From: Nemorincola caseinilytica
GTDB lineage: Bacteria > Bacteroidota > Bacteroidia > Chitinophagales > Chitinophagaceae
Assembly (NCBI RefSeq): GCF_039540515.1
Contig: NZ_BAABFA010000011.1
Coordinates: 224,751 to 288,750 of the forward strand
Direction: 5' to 3'
Length of the DNA stretch: 64,000 nt
Under the pieces are notes generated by a model. That model did not search any database, was not told the origin of the DNA, and saw nothing but the letters and a program-made list of their open reading frames with translations. How positions within the stretch are numbered: the stretch's first letter is position 1; each line of letters starts with the position of its first letter. The translations under genes were made by a program, and so were the position numbers. This document shows, piece after piece, positions 28,879 to 36,740 of the stretch.

Positions 28879-30207
28879 TTAACGGCCTTCTAATGGCACC
28901 GTACGATAACCGGTAAGGAGTTTGCCGAAACGCGTGTGGTATTCGCGTTCCAGCATGTCTTTGTGTGTGGGATGGGCTATTTCTATGAGCAGCTTTGCGC
29001 GCTGTTCCAGGTTCTTGCCATAGAGGTCTACTATGCCGTATTCGGTGGCCACATAGTGTATATGGCCCCTGGTGGTCACCACACCGGCTCCTTGTTTCAA
29101 ATTGGCGACTATGCGCGAATTGCCACTCCTAGCTATAGATGGCAATGCTATTATGGGCTTCCCATTCCCGGACAGGGCCGCGCCGCGCATAAAGTCCATT
29201 TGCCCGCCTATACCTGAATATTGGTATGTGCCCATAGAGTCGGCGCATACCTGACCTGTTATGTCTATCTCTATGGCGCTGTTTATAGCGGTGACCCTGG
29301 GATTCTGGGCTATCACATTCGTGTCGTTCACAAAGCCTGCATTAAGGCAGTTGACCAATGGGTTATTGTCTACGAAGTCGTATATCTTCTTTGTTCCCAG
29401 TATGAAGGTGCTTACTGTTTTTCCCGGCAGCACTTTTTTGCGGCTATTATTTATTACCCCGCTTTCTATGAGCGGTATCACGCCGTCCGATAGCATCTCT
29501 GTATGGATGCCGAGATCCTTATGGCCTATGAGCGAGTTCAGTACCGCATCGGGTATGGTGCCTATGCCCATTTGCAGGGTAGCCCCATCTTCTATTACTG
29601 ATGCCAAATGAGCGGCCACGCCATTCGTTATAGCATCTCCTTTTCCGGATGCCTTTATCTCCGGTAGTGCAGCTTCCTCCCATACCATGGCATGCAGGCG
29701 GGATGTGTGTATGACCCCTTCTCCCATCACTCTTGGCATTCCTGGGTTCACTTGCGCTATTACCAGCCTGGCATTCCTCACAGCGCTCAGAGCTATATCT
29801 ACCGATGTGCCCAGCGTGCAGTAGCCGTTCACATCAGGCGGCGACACCTGTATGAGCGCTACATCTATAGGCATTGTTCTGCTATCGAACAGCCTTGTTA
29901 TCTCGCTAAGGAATACAGGTACATAATCTCCATAAGGAGAGTTGGCCCATCCGCGCACGTTCTCCGATACAAAGAGCGAATTGAGGAAGAAACTGTTCTT
30001 TACCTCGGGCCTGTCCCAGTTGATGTGGCCGTAAGTACTTATAGATACCAATTCTACATTGTGTATGCTCCCGCCACGGTCCAGCAGCGCATTTACCAGC
30101 TTCAGCGGAGTAGCCGCACCGCCATGTATGAATACCCTTTGGTCGTTCTGTACAAGTTTTACCGCATCGGCGGCAGATATATAGTTGAGGTCTTGTTGCA
30201 TTTTCAT
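28879..30207 (-). CDS. Acetyl-CoA hydrolase/transferase family protein
   Basis: A 442-residue class I CoA-transferase of the acetyl-CoA hydrolase/4-hydroxybutyrate CoA-transferase family. Recognisable parts are IHGGAATPLKLVNALL near the start, the LVIAQVNPGMPRVMG segment, GIGTIPDAVLNSL, the catalytic glutamate region HTEMLSDGV, and GIGGQMDFMRGAALS. It moves CoA between acyl groups and acetate or succinate; the exact pair cannot be read. The length matches the family. It diverges from the cbb3 cluster, and its promoter has a CRP-type site in mirror image to that of ccoS, so acyl-CoA metabolism and terminal oxidase are probably switched together. Translation may start at 30207 or at the Met two codons later. 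Confidence 0.85.
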   Translation of the reverse strand: MKMQQDLNYISAADAVKLVQNDQRVFIHGGAATPLKLVNALLDRGGSIHNVELVSISTYGHINWDRPEVKNSFFLNSLFVSENVRGWANSPYGDYVPVFLSEITRLFDSRTMPIDVALIQVSPPDVNGYCTLGTSVDIALSAVRNARLVIAQVNPGMPRVMGEGVIHTSRLHAMVWEEAALPEIKASGKGDAITNGVAAHLASVIEDGATLQMGIGTIPDAVLNSLIGHKDLGIHTEMLSDGVIPLIESGVINNSRKKVLPGKTVSTFILGTKKIYDFVDNNPLVNCLNAGFVNDTNVIAQNPRVTAINSAIEIDITGQVCADSMGTYQYSGIGGQMDFMRGAALSGNGKPIIALPSIARSGNSRIVANLKQGAGVVTTRGHIHYVATEYGIVDLYGKNLEQRAKLLIEIAHPTHKDMLEREYHTRFGKLLTGYRTVPLEGR

Positions 30208-30211
30208 TTTT

Positions 30212-30276
30212 CAAAATTACCTGTCATGCCCTGCTACACAGTTGACGCTGAGCAGAGCTGCACATGACCATCGTCA
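30212..30276 (-). promoter_or_regulatory. CRP/FNR-type site plus -7 box of the CoA-transferase gene
   Basis: TGACCATCGTCA (30265-30276), extended outward as ACA/TGT, is centred 51.5 bases before the first base of TAATTTTG (30219-30212) on the minus strand. That puts it near -62, the class I CRP position. The start codon follows the -7 box by only 4 bases. Confidence 0.6.
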
Positions 30277-30357
30277 TGTATGCGCGCCCTGCTCGCTGTT
30301 CTTATCCATTTGCGGGCTATGCATAATGTGTGTCGGTGCTTTTAAGAGGCGGATAAC

Positions 30358-30422
30358 TGACCATGATCAGCCGGCGTATTGAGCCACGTCATAGAGCCCC
30401 CGTTCTGCCACAGGTAGTTTTG
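30358..30422 (+). promoter_or_regulatory. CRP/FNR-type site plus -7 box of the ccoSNOQPGH operon
   Basis: TGACCATGATCA (30358-30369) is centred 51.5 bases before the first base of TAGTTTTG (30415-30422), a perfect -7 box, giving a position near -62. The spacing is identical to that on the divergent CoA-transferase side. ccoS starts 15 bases after the box. Confidence 0.65.
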
Positions 30423-30436
30423 TTAAAAATTTAGAA

Positions 30437-30595
30437 ATGAGTGCATTCTTCATATTGGTATCGGTCAGTATCCTGGTGGCGGCCACCTTTCTCGGCGCAT
30501 TTATCTGGAGCGTTCACAACGATCAGTATAGTGATATAAAAGGCTCTTCAATGCGCATTCTGTTCGACGACGACTCTGTAAAAAATAACCAATAA
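30437..30595 (+). CDS. ccoS: cbb3-type cytochrome oxidase assembly protein CcoS
   Basis: A 52-residue single-pass membrane protein: MSAFFILVSVSILVAATFLG, then WSVHNDQYSD and RILFDDD. This is the CcoS pattern (N-terminal helix, W-x-V-x3-Q-Y-x-D, acidic tail after RILFD). CcoS is needed for cofactor insertion into cbb3 oxidase and usually follows ccoI; here it leads the structural operon and ends 11 bases before ccoNO. Confidence 0.9.
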   Translation: MSAFFILVSVSILVAATFLGAFIWSVHNDQYSDIKGSSMRILFDDDSVKNNQ

Positions 30596-30606
30596 TAATA
30601 GCAAGT

Positions 30607-32760
30607 ATGATAATTGGAATAGATCCATCAGCAACGCAAAACGAGAAGTTCTATTACGACAATAAGATCGTGAAGTGGTTCGCCTACGCTACTATCATCT
30701 GGGGCGTTGTGGGGATGCTGGCCGGTATCCTTGCCGCATTTCAGCTGGTATACCCCGGCCTGAACTTTAGCTCGGCACCTACATCTTTCGGTCGTGTAAG
30801 GCCCATACACACCAATGCGGTCATTTTTGCCTTTGTGGGCAATGGTATCTTCATGGGTGTATATTATTCGCTGCAGCGTCTCTGCAAGGCACGCATGTTC
30901 AGCGACAGGCTGAGCAAGTTCCATTTCTGGGGGTGGCAATCCATCATCGTGCTTGCGGCGCTTACGCTGTTGTTCGGTTATACCACGGGTAAGGAATATG
31001 CCGAGCTGGAGTGGCCTATAGATATACTCATAGCCCTGGTATGGGTGGCCTTCGGATGGAATATGTTCGGCACTATACTCAAGCGCAGGGAAAGACACCT
31101 GTATGTGGCCATCTGGTTCTACATAGCCACTTTCATTACGGTGGCCATGCTGCACATAGTGAACTCTGTAGAGATCCCGGTCACTTTATTCAAGTCATAC
31201 TCGTGGTATGCAGGTGTGCAGGATGCCCTTGTACAGTGGTGGTATGGGCACAATGCAGTGGCTTTCTTCCTTACTACGCCCTACCTGGGTCTTATGTATT
31301 ACTTTATGCCCAAGGCGGCCGACAGGCCTGTGTATTCTTATCGTCTTTCTATTATTCACTTCTGGGCGCTTATCTTCATCTATATATGGGCCGGTCCGCA
31401 CCACCTGCTTTATACCGCGCTACCTGACTGGGCACAGTCGCTGGGTACTGTGTTCTCCATAATGCTCCTGGCGCCATCGTGGGGTGGTATGCTCAATGGC
31501 CTGCTGACATTGAGGGGGGCATGGGATAAGGTGCGTGTCGATCCTGTGCTCAAGTTCATGGTGGTGGCGGTAACGGCATATGGTATGGCCACTTTCGAAG
31601 GCCCCATGCTGAGCCTGAAGAGTGTGAACGCTATCAGCCACTTTACCGACTGGACCATAGCGCATGTGCATGTAGGCGCACTGGGCTGGAACGGCTTCCT
31701 CACATTCGGTATCCTTTACTATCTCATTCCCAGGATATTCCGTACGAAGCTCTATTCTGTACAGCTTGCCAACAGGCACTTCTGGATAGGTACACTGGGT
31801 ATAGTGCTATATGTGGTGCCTATGTACTGGGCCGGATTCATGCAGAGCCTTGCATGGAAAGAGTTCACACCGGAAGGTACACTGAAGTACCAGTTCATGG
31901 ACACCGTGAAGCAAATGGCGCCTTTCTATGCCATGCGCGGTGTGGGTGGTGTGCTGTTCCTGATAGGTGCGCTCATAATGTGCTACAACTTGTACAAGAC
32001 CATAAAGACAGGTAATGTACTGAACGAAGAGGCAGCAGAAGCGCCTGTACTGACCAGGGAGTATGTGCCACATGGCAAGCAGCACTGGCATAGCTGGATA
32101 GAGCGCAGGCCTGTACACCTGCTGGTATGGAGCCTAATAGTGGTAGCCATAGGCGGCATCATAGAAATGATACCCACCTTCATGGTGAGCTCTAACATAC
32201 CCACTATAGCCAGCGTGAGACCATATACTCCGCTGGAGCTGCAGGGTAGGGACATATATGTGCGCGAGGGGTGCTACCTATGCCACAGCCAGATGGTGAG
32301 ACCGTTCAGGAGCGAGGTGGTAAGGTATGGCGAATACTCCAAGGCAGGCGAATTCGTTTATGACCATCCGTTCCAGTGGGGGAGCAAGCGTACCGGCCCC
32401 GACCTGGCGCGTATAGGCGGTAAATACCCCGATAGCTGGCACTTCAACCATATGTACGAGCCATCCAGCATATCTCCGGGGTCTATAATGCCCAATTACC
32501 CGTGGCTGTTCGCCGATGAGATAGATACTGCGGCTACTGCTGCCAAGATACGCGCCATGATAGCCATGGGTGTACCCTACGAAAAAGGTTATGACCAGCG
32601 TGCGAACGCCGACCTGGCAAAACAGGCCGATGGTATAGTAAAGAACCTGGCCAACGATAAGATAAAAATAAAGAGCAATAAAGAGATAGTAGCGCTTATA
32701 GCCTATCTGCAGCGTGTAGGTACAGACATAAAATTATCGGAAAAGACAACCTCTAAATAA
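30607..32760 (+). CDS. ccoNO: Fused cbb3 cytochrome c oxidase subunits I and II (CcoNO)
   Basis: A 717-residue fusion of the catalytic heme-copper subunit CcoN with the monoheme cytochrome c subunit CcoO, the usual arrangement in Bacteroidota. The CcoN part (about 1-470) has twelve or so membrane helices with the heme and CuB ligands visible: RPIHTN (H68), WWYGHNAVAFF, GPHHLLY and HVHVGALGWNG. The CcoO part follows one more helix (about 510-530) and has its heme-binding site at C556-Y-L-C559-H560, then MVRPF and a later Met-rich segment (GSIMPNYPW) for the axial ligand. The enzyme reduces oxygen with high affinity and pumps protons. It stands between ccoS and ccoQ. Confidence 0.95.
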   Translation: MIIGIDPSATQNEKFYYDNKIVKWFAYATIIWGVVGMLAGILAAFQLVYPGLNFSSAPTSFGRVRPIHTNAVIFAFVGNGIFMGVYYSLQRLCKARMFSDRLSKFHFWGWQSIIVLAALTLLFGYTTGKEYAELEWPIDILIALVWVAFGWNMFGTILKRRERHLYVAIWFYIATFITVAMLHIVNSVEIPVTLFKSYSWYAGVQDALVQWWYGHNAVAFFLTTPYLGLMYYFMPKAADRPVYSYRLSIIHFWALIFIYIWAGPHHLLYTALPDWAQSLGTVFSIMLLAPSWGGMLNGLLTLRGAWDKVRVDPVLKFMVVAVTAYGMATFEGPMLSLKSVNAISHFTDWTIAHVHVGALGWNGFLTFGILYYLIPRIFRTKLYSVQLANRHFWIGTLGIVLYVVPMYWAGFMQSLAWKEFTPEGTLKYQFMDTVKQMAPFYAMRGVGGVLFLIGALIMCYNLYKTIKTGNVLNEEAAEAPVLTREYVPHGKQHWHSWIERRPVHLLVWSLIVVAIGGIIEMIPTFMVSSNIPTIASVRPYTPLELQGRDIYVREGCYLCHSQMVRPFRSEVVRYGEYSKAGEFVYDHPFQWGSKRTGPDLARIGGKYPDSWHFNHMYEPSSISPGSIMPNYPWLFADEIDTAATAAKIRAMIAMGVPYEKGYDQRANADLAKQADGIVKNLANDKIKIKSNKEIVALIAYLQRVGTDIKLSEKTTSK

Positions 32761-32767
32761 CAGGCAC

Positions 32768-32941
32768 ATGAAATTCATACATTATCTCGAGACCATCACA
32801 GGTGTGGGCATATTTCCCCTGGCATCTCTTATGATATTCTTCCTCTTCTTCGCTGCCGTGGCCACATGGGCTTTTAAGGCAGACAAGTCTTACATAGACT
32901 CTATGAGTGCCATTCCTTTTCCTGAGAACAACAACCAATAA
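32768..32941 (+). CDS. ccoQ: CcoQ-like small membrane subunit
   Basis: A 57-residue protein with one hydrophobic segment (GVGIFPLASLMIFFLFFAAV), then WAFKADKSYIDSM, starting 7 bases after ccoNO and ending 23 bases before ccoP. Size, single helix and position match CcoQ, which stabilises the cbb3 complex. The sequence of CcoQ is poorly conserved, so the call leans on context. Confidence 0.75.
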   Translation: MKFIHYLETITGVGIFPLASLMIFFLFFAAVATWAFKADKSYIDSMSAIPFPENNNQ

Positions 32942-32964
32942 TATCACAGCCAATACTGCATAGT

Positions 32965-34086
32965 ATGCGAAATACGACCATCAAAGCATTTCTTGCCATA
33001 GCGGGGACGATATTGTTCCTGGCGCCGGCCAGCGCAGCCGACGGAGACACAGCGGCGAAAGCTGTAAATATCAATACCACATTCTACACGCTTGTGTCGC
33101 TGATGATAATACTGCTATTCATCATAGGCGTGCTGGCTTATACGCTGAGGCAGGTGACCGCAGTAGTAAGAGAAAAGAACAGGAAGACAAAACAGGGTAA
33201 AGCAGGTATACTTGCTATTCTGCTACTGGTAGCCACACTGCCTGCATCGGCCCAAATGGCGGATACCTCTAAGGCATACCATTTCCCGGAGCTGATAGAT
33301 GGTATACCCTTTGCCGACTTCTGCCTGCTGGTGGCGGTCATTGTTCTGGAGCTGCTGGTCATCTTTTTTCTTGCCACCTATGTCCAGACACTACTGAGAG
33401 CGCTGAAGGGACAGGGTGCGGATGTTACCAGGGCCGTTGCTGAGCCGAAAGTGTCTTTCTGGGACAGGTTCAACAAGGCCAAGGCGCTGGAGGAGGAGAA
33501 GGAGATACTGCTGGATCATAACTATGATGGCATCATGGAACTGGATAACAGCCTGCCGCCCTGGTGGAAGTACGGCTTCTATCTTACCATACTGGTAAGT
33601 GTCATCTATATCTACCGTTTTCATTTCTCTCATGATGGTCTTAGCCAGGAAGAGGAGTTCGTGGCAGAGATGCAGAAGGGTGAGGAAGAGAAGGCTGCCT
33701 ACCTGGCCAGGTCGGCCAATAATGTGGATGAGACCAACGTGAAATATCTTACCGATGCGGGTTCGCTGGTAGCAGGCAGGGAGGTATTCGTAAAGAACTG
33801 TGCTGCATGCCATGTGGCTGATGGCGGAGGTAGCGTAGGCCCCAACCTTGCCGATGAATACTGGCTGCATGGTGGTAGTGTACAGGATGTTTTCAAGTCT
33901 GTAAAGTATGGCTGGCAGGACAAGGGTATGAAGAGCTGGAAGGACGACCTGTCGCCGATGCAGATACAGCAGGTGGCCAGCTTCATCATGTCTCTGAAGG
34001 GCACGCATCCGGCAGCGCCGAAGGCGCCACAAGGAGATATATACATAGAAGTGGCAAAGGCAGATAGCGCAGTAGCAGCAAAATAA
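32965..34086 (+). CDS. ccoP: cbb3 oxidase cytochrome c subunit CcoP
   Basis: A 373-residue membrane-bound cytochrome c. It has an N-terminal signal-like segment (LFLAPASA), a membrane helix, a second signal-like stretch (ILAILLLVATLPASAQ, about 80-95), another helix (FCLLVAVIVLELLVIFFLA), then the CcoP N-terminal domain region DHNYDGIMELDNSLPPWWKYGF with a further helix. One heme-binding site, C279-A-A-C282-H283, is followed by GGGSVGPNLADEYW. A single heme is normal for CcoP of Bacteroidota (proteobacterial ones have two). The duplicated signal-like segment is unusual and may reflect fusion with a small upstream gene. Confidence 0.9.
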   Translation: MRNTTIKAFLAIAGTILFLAPASAADGDTAAKAVNINTTFYTLVSLMIILLFIIGVLAYTLRQVTAVVREKNRKTKQGKAGILAILLLVATLPASAQMADTSKAYHFPELIDGIPFADFCLLVAVIVLELLVIFFLATYVQTLLRALKGQGADVTRAVAEPKVSFWDRFNKAKALEEEKEILLDHNYDGIMELDNSLPPWWKYGFYLTILVSVIYIYRFHFSHDGLSQEEEFVAEMQKGEEEKAAYLARSANNVDETNVKYLTDAGSLVAGREVFVKNCAACHVADGGGSVGPNLADEYWLHGGSVQDVFKSVKYGWQDKGMKSWKDDLSPMQIQQVASFIMSLKGTHPAAPKAPQGDIYIEVAKADSAVAAK

Positions 34087-34100
34087 GAAACAGGCACATC

Positions 34101-35507
34101 ATGACGAGTGTAAATGGCAATAAAGAGGCGTTCAGGGACAAGATAGCTACCGTAGATAAGAAAGGTAAACGGATATGGATATTCCCACAGAAGCCGAACG
34201 GCAGGCTCTATAATTTGAGGAAGCTATTTACTGTTGCATACCTCCTCATTTTCTTCTCGCTGCCATTCATCAAGGTAGATGGGCATCCTGTATTCCTGGT
34301 GAATATACTGGAGCGTAAGTTCATCCTGTTCGGGCAGATATTCTGGCCCCAGGACTTTTTCATATTCGCAATGGGCATGATAGTTTTTATCGTGTTCGTT
34401 GCACTGTTCACGGTCGTTTTCGGAAGGGTATTCTGCGGATGGGCCTGTCCGCAGACCATCTTCATGGAAATGATGTTCAGAAAGGTGGAGTACTGGATAG
34501 AGGGCAATGCTGCACAACAGAAGATGCTGGCCGCAGCATCCTGGAACACTGACAAGATCATCAAGAAGACGGCAAAGGTGGCGGCGTTCTGGCTGCTCAG
34601 TTTCATCATAGCCAATACCTTCCTTGCCTATATCATAGGTGTGGACGAGCTTTATAAGCTCATATCAGAGCCTGTCTCCCGGAACCTTGGCACATTCATA
34701 GGTCTCGCCACTTTCACCACGGTCTTTTTCTTTGTTTACCTATGGCTGCGGGAGCAGGTGTGTACCGTCATTTGTCCATATGGTCGTATGCAGGGTGTGC
34801 TGCTCGATCGTAATTCTGTTATCGTTGCCTACGACCATGTGCGCGGCGAGCCCAGGGGGAAATTCAAAAAGAACGAAGAGCGTACGCTGGGAGACTGTAT
34901 AGATTGCAGCCAGTGTGTAAAGGTGTGCCCCACAGGTATAGACATACGCAATGGTACGCAGCTGGAATGCATCAATTGCACAGCCTGCATAGATGCCTGC
35001 GACCATATGATGGAGTCGGTAGGACTGCCCAAGGGGCTTGTGCGGTATGCCTCTGAACATAATATAGCCAGGAACAGGCCCTGGATGTTCACGGTGAAGA
35101 TGAAGGCATATACACTGGTGATGTGCCTGCTGCTGGGTGTGCTGGTATGGCTGCTGGCCAGCCGTACCGATGTGGGCGTGACATTGTTGCGCACATCGGG
35201 CCAACTGTACCAGGAGCAGCCCAATAACGAGATGAGCAACCTGTATAACTATAAGGTGCTCAACAAGACCTTCAAGAAAAAGATCATTACGCTGAGACCC
35301 GAGAACTTCACCGGGCGCATAGTGCTGGTAGGGGAGAAGGACCTTGTAGTGCCCAAAGATGGCACGGTGGCAGGTACTATGTTCATCTACCTGAGCAAGG
35401 ATGCTATAACAAAGAGAAAAACACAATTGAAAATAGGTGTGTACGAGAATGGCGAAAAGCTCATGACCATAAGCACATCGTTCCTCGGCCCGTTCGCCGG
35501 TAACTAA
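34101..35507 (+). CDS. ccoG: cbb3 oxidase accessory ferredoxin-like protein CcoG/FixG
   Basis: A 468-residue membrane protein with five or so helices, followed by an Ig-like periplasmic C-terminal domain. Cysteine motifs are CGWACPQ, CTVICPYGR and two 4Fe-4S ferredoxin clusters: DCIDCSQCVKVCPTGID and LECINCTACIDAC. CcoG is a cupric reductase that helps deliver Cu(I) for cbb3 assembly. It lies 14 bases after ccoP and 16 before ccoH in the same operon. Its length is typical for the family. Confidence 0.95.
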   Translation: MTSVNGNKEAFRDKIATVDKKGKRIWIFPQKPNGRLYNLRKLFTVAYLLIFFSLPFIKVDGHPVFLVNILERKFILFGQIFWPQDFFIFAMGMIVFIVFVALFTVVFGRVFCGWACPQTIFMEMMFRKVEYWIEGNAAQQKMLAAASWNTDKIIKKTAKVAAFWLLSFIIANTFLAYIIGVDELYKLISEPVSRNLGTFIGLATFTTVFFFVYLWLREQVCTVICPYGRMQGVLLDRNSVIVAYDHVRGEPRGKFKKNEERTLGDCIDCSQCVKVCPTGIDIRNGTQLECINCTACIDACDHMMESVGLPKGLVRYASEHNIARNRPWMFTVKMKAYTLVMCLLLGVLVWLLASRTDVGVTLLRTSGQLYQEQPNNEMSNLYNYKVLNKTFKKKIITLRPENFTGRIVLVGEKDLVVPKDGTVAGTMFIYLSKDAITKRKTQLKIGVYENGEKLMTISTSFLGPFAGN

Positions 35508-35523
35508 AAAAACTTTCGTTCGT

Positions 35524-35973
35524 ATGACAATAAAATTCGGTTGGGGGTGGAAGATAGCATTGCTTTATTCTTCTTTCGTGGTGATGATGCTGGTGCTGGT
35601 ATTTGCCAGCACCAGGCAGAAGTTCGATCTCGTTTCTAAAGACTATTACAAAGAAGAAATAGAATACCAGAAGGTAATAGATGCAGGCCGCAACCAGGCG
35701 GGCCTTAGTGGTATAATGACCATCAAGGCCAGCGACCTGTCGGTAGAGATAGGTTTTCCTTCGGATCTCGCAGGCAAGCCGGTCGCCGGCACAGTTGTCT
35801 TTTATTCTGCTGTGAGCAAAGACATGGACAGAAAATACCCTATAGAGACACAGGAGAATAAAATGACCATAGACAGAAGTGCCTTGCAGCATACCATATA
35901 CAAAGTAAAGGTGTCTTACACGGTGGATGGAACGAACTACTACAACGAACACGATCTGGACCTTTCGAAATGA
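35524..35973 (+). CDS. ccoH: CcoH/FixH family protein
   Basis: A 149-residue protein with one N-terminal membrane helix (WKIALLYSSFVVMMLVLVFAST), then YYKEEIEYQKVIDAGRNQAGL, the hallmark segment of FixH/CcoH, and an Ig-like periplasmic domain. It is a cbb3 assembly factor that works with CcoI. It follows ccoG by 16 bases and overlaps the next gene by 4 bases (ATGA). Confidence 0.85.
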   Translation: MTIKFGWGWKIALLYSSFVVMMLVLVFASTRQKFDLVSKDYYKEEIEYQKVIDAGRNQAGLSGIMTIKASDLSVEIGFPSDLAGKPVAGTVVFYSAVSKDMDRKYPIETQENKMTIDRSALQHTIYKVKVSYTVDGTNYYNEHDLDLSK

Positions 35974-36680
35974 GCGCCGATACTATATTCATAGCCCTGC
36001 TGATGGGACTGACAGGCAGCCTGCATTGCGCGGGTATGTGTGGCGCCATCATGTGGGCCATGCCGTTCTATTCCTTCAAAGGAGGTAAACGAATGCTGGC
36101 ATTCGGCCTTTACCATCTCCTGCGCATCACGGCATATGCCGTGATGGCAATGGTGCTGTTCTCCTTCCGCGATCTGTTCAATCCCGGTCTGCAGCGTATC
36201 ATCTCTATCGTACTGGGTGTGCTATTGCTGGTCGCCGGAATGATCTCTTTCTTCCCCGGCCGCATATTGAAAGGTGTTTCCCTGCCCTGGGCCGGTATTA
36301 TAGAAAGACAACTGAGTGCTTTCGTAGGTCACCCCCATATGGGTAAGATAGCCGTTTCCGGTCTGCTGAACGGCCTATTGCCTTGTGGCCTTGTATACAT
36401 GGCCTTGTCGGCCAGTATGTCGCTGTCGTCGCCCTTGCAGGTGCTGTCGTTCATGTATGCTTTCGGGGCAGGTACGGTACCCATTCTTGCCGCTATCGTT
36501 TTTCTAAGGAGCAGGCCATCATTGCAATGGCCCGGTATGCGCAGGCTGGCGCCGGTAGTGGTGCTGTTCTTCGGCTGTGTCTTTGTGTTGCGTGGGCTGA
36601 ACCTGGGCATACCCTACCTGAGCCCTAAGCTGGGCACGGTAAAAGGCGAATTGGTGCATTCATGTTGTCATAAGAAATAA
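35970..36680 (+). CDS. SafE/DsbD_2-type membrane protein of the cco operon
   Basis: A 236-residue protein with six or so membrane helices of the sulfite exporter TauE/SafE-like (DsbD_2) family. Two matching half-motifs are seen: GSLHCAGMCGAIMWAMPF and VSGLLNGLLPCGLVYMALS. Members next to cco genes are thought to handle copper or thiols during cytochrome oxidase assembly. Translation is coupled to ccoH by an ATGA overlap, so it belongs to the operon. The C-terminus has a CCHKK tail that could bind metal. Confidence 0.8.
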   Translation: MSADTIFIALLMGLTGSLHCAGMCGAIMWAMPFYSFKGGKRMLAFGLYHLLRITAYAVMAMVLFSFRDLFNPGLQRIISIVLGVLLLVAGMISFFPGRILKGVSLPWAGIIERQLSAFVGHPHMGKIAVSGLLNGLLPCGLVYMALSASMSLSSPLQVLSFMYAFGAGTVPILAAIVFLRSRPSLQWPGMRRLAPVVVLFFGCVFVLRGLNLGIPYLSPKLGTVKGELVHSCCHKK

Positions 36681-36693
36681 AATGTATGGTGAA

Positions 36694-36705
36694 TGACCAA
36701 GGTCA
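36694..36705. promoter_or_regulatory. CRP/FNR-type site upstream of the sensor kinase operon
   Basis: TGACCAAGGTCA, a symmetric TGA-N6-TCA palindrome 13 bases after the end of the cco operon. It suggests that the kinase and CRP-type regulator genes control themselves. The -7 box for this site is not clear. Confidence 0.55.
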
Positions 36706-36740
36706 GGCCATTTTCAATAACAGGTAAGGAATTTTATAAC

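Noticed and set aside
36693..36740. ATG at 36693 as start of the PAS kinase
   Set aside because: This ATG lies inside the CRP-type palindrome at 36694-36705, and the added residues do not extend any domain; later in-frame ATGs fit better.
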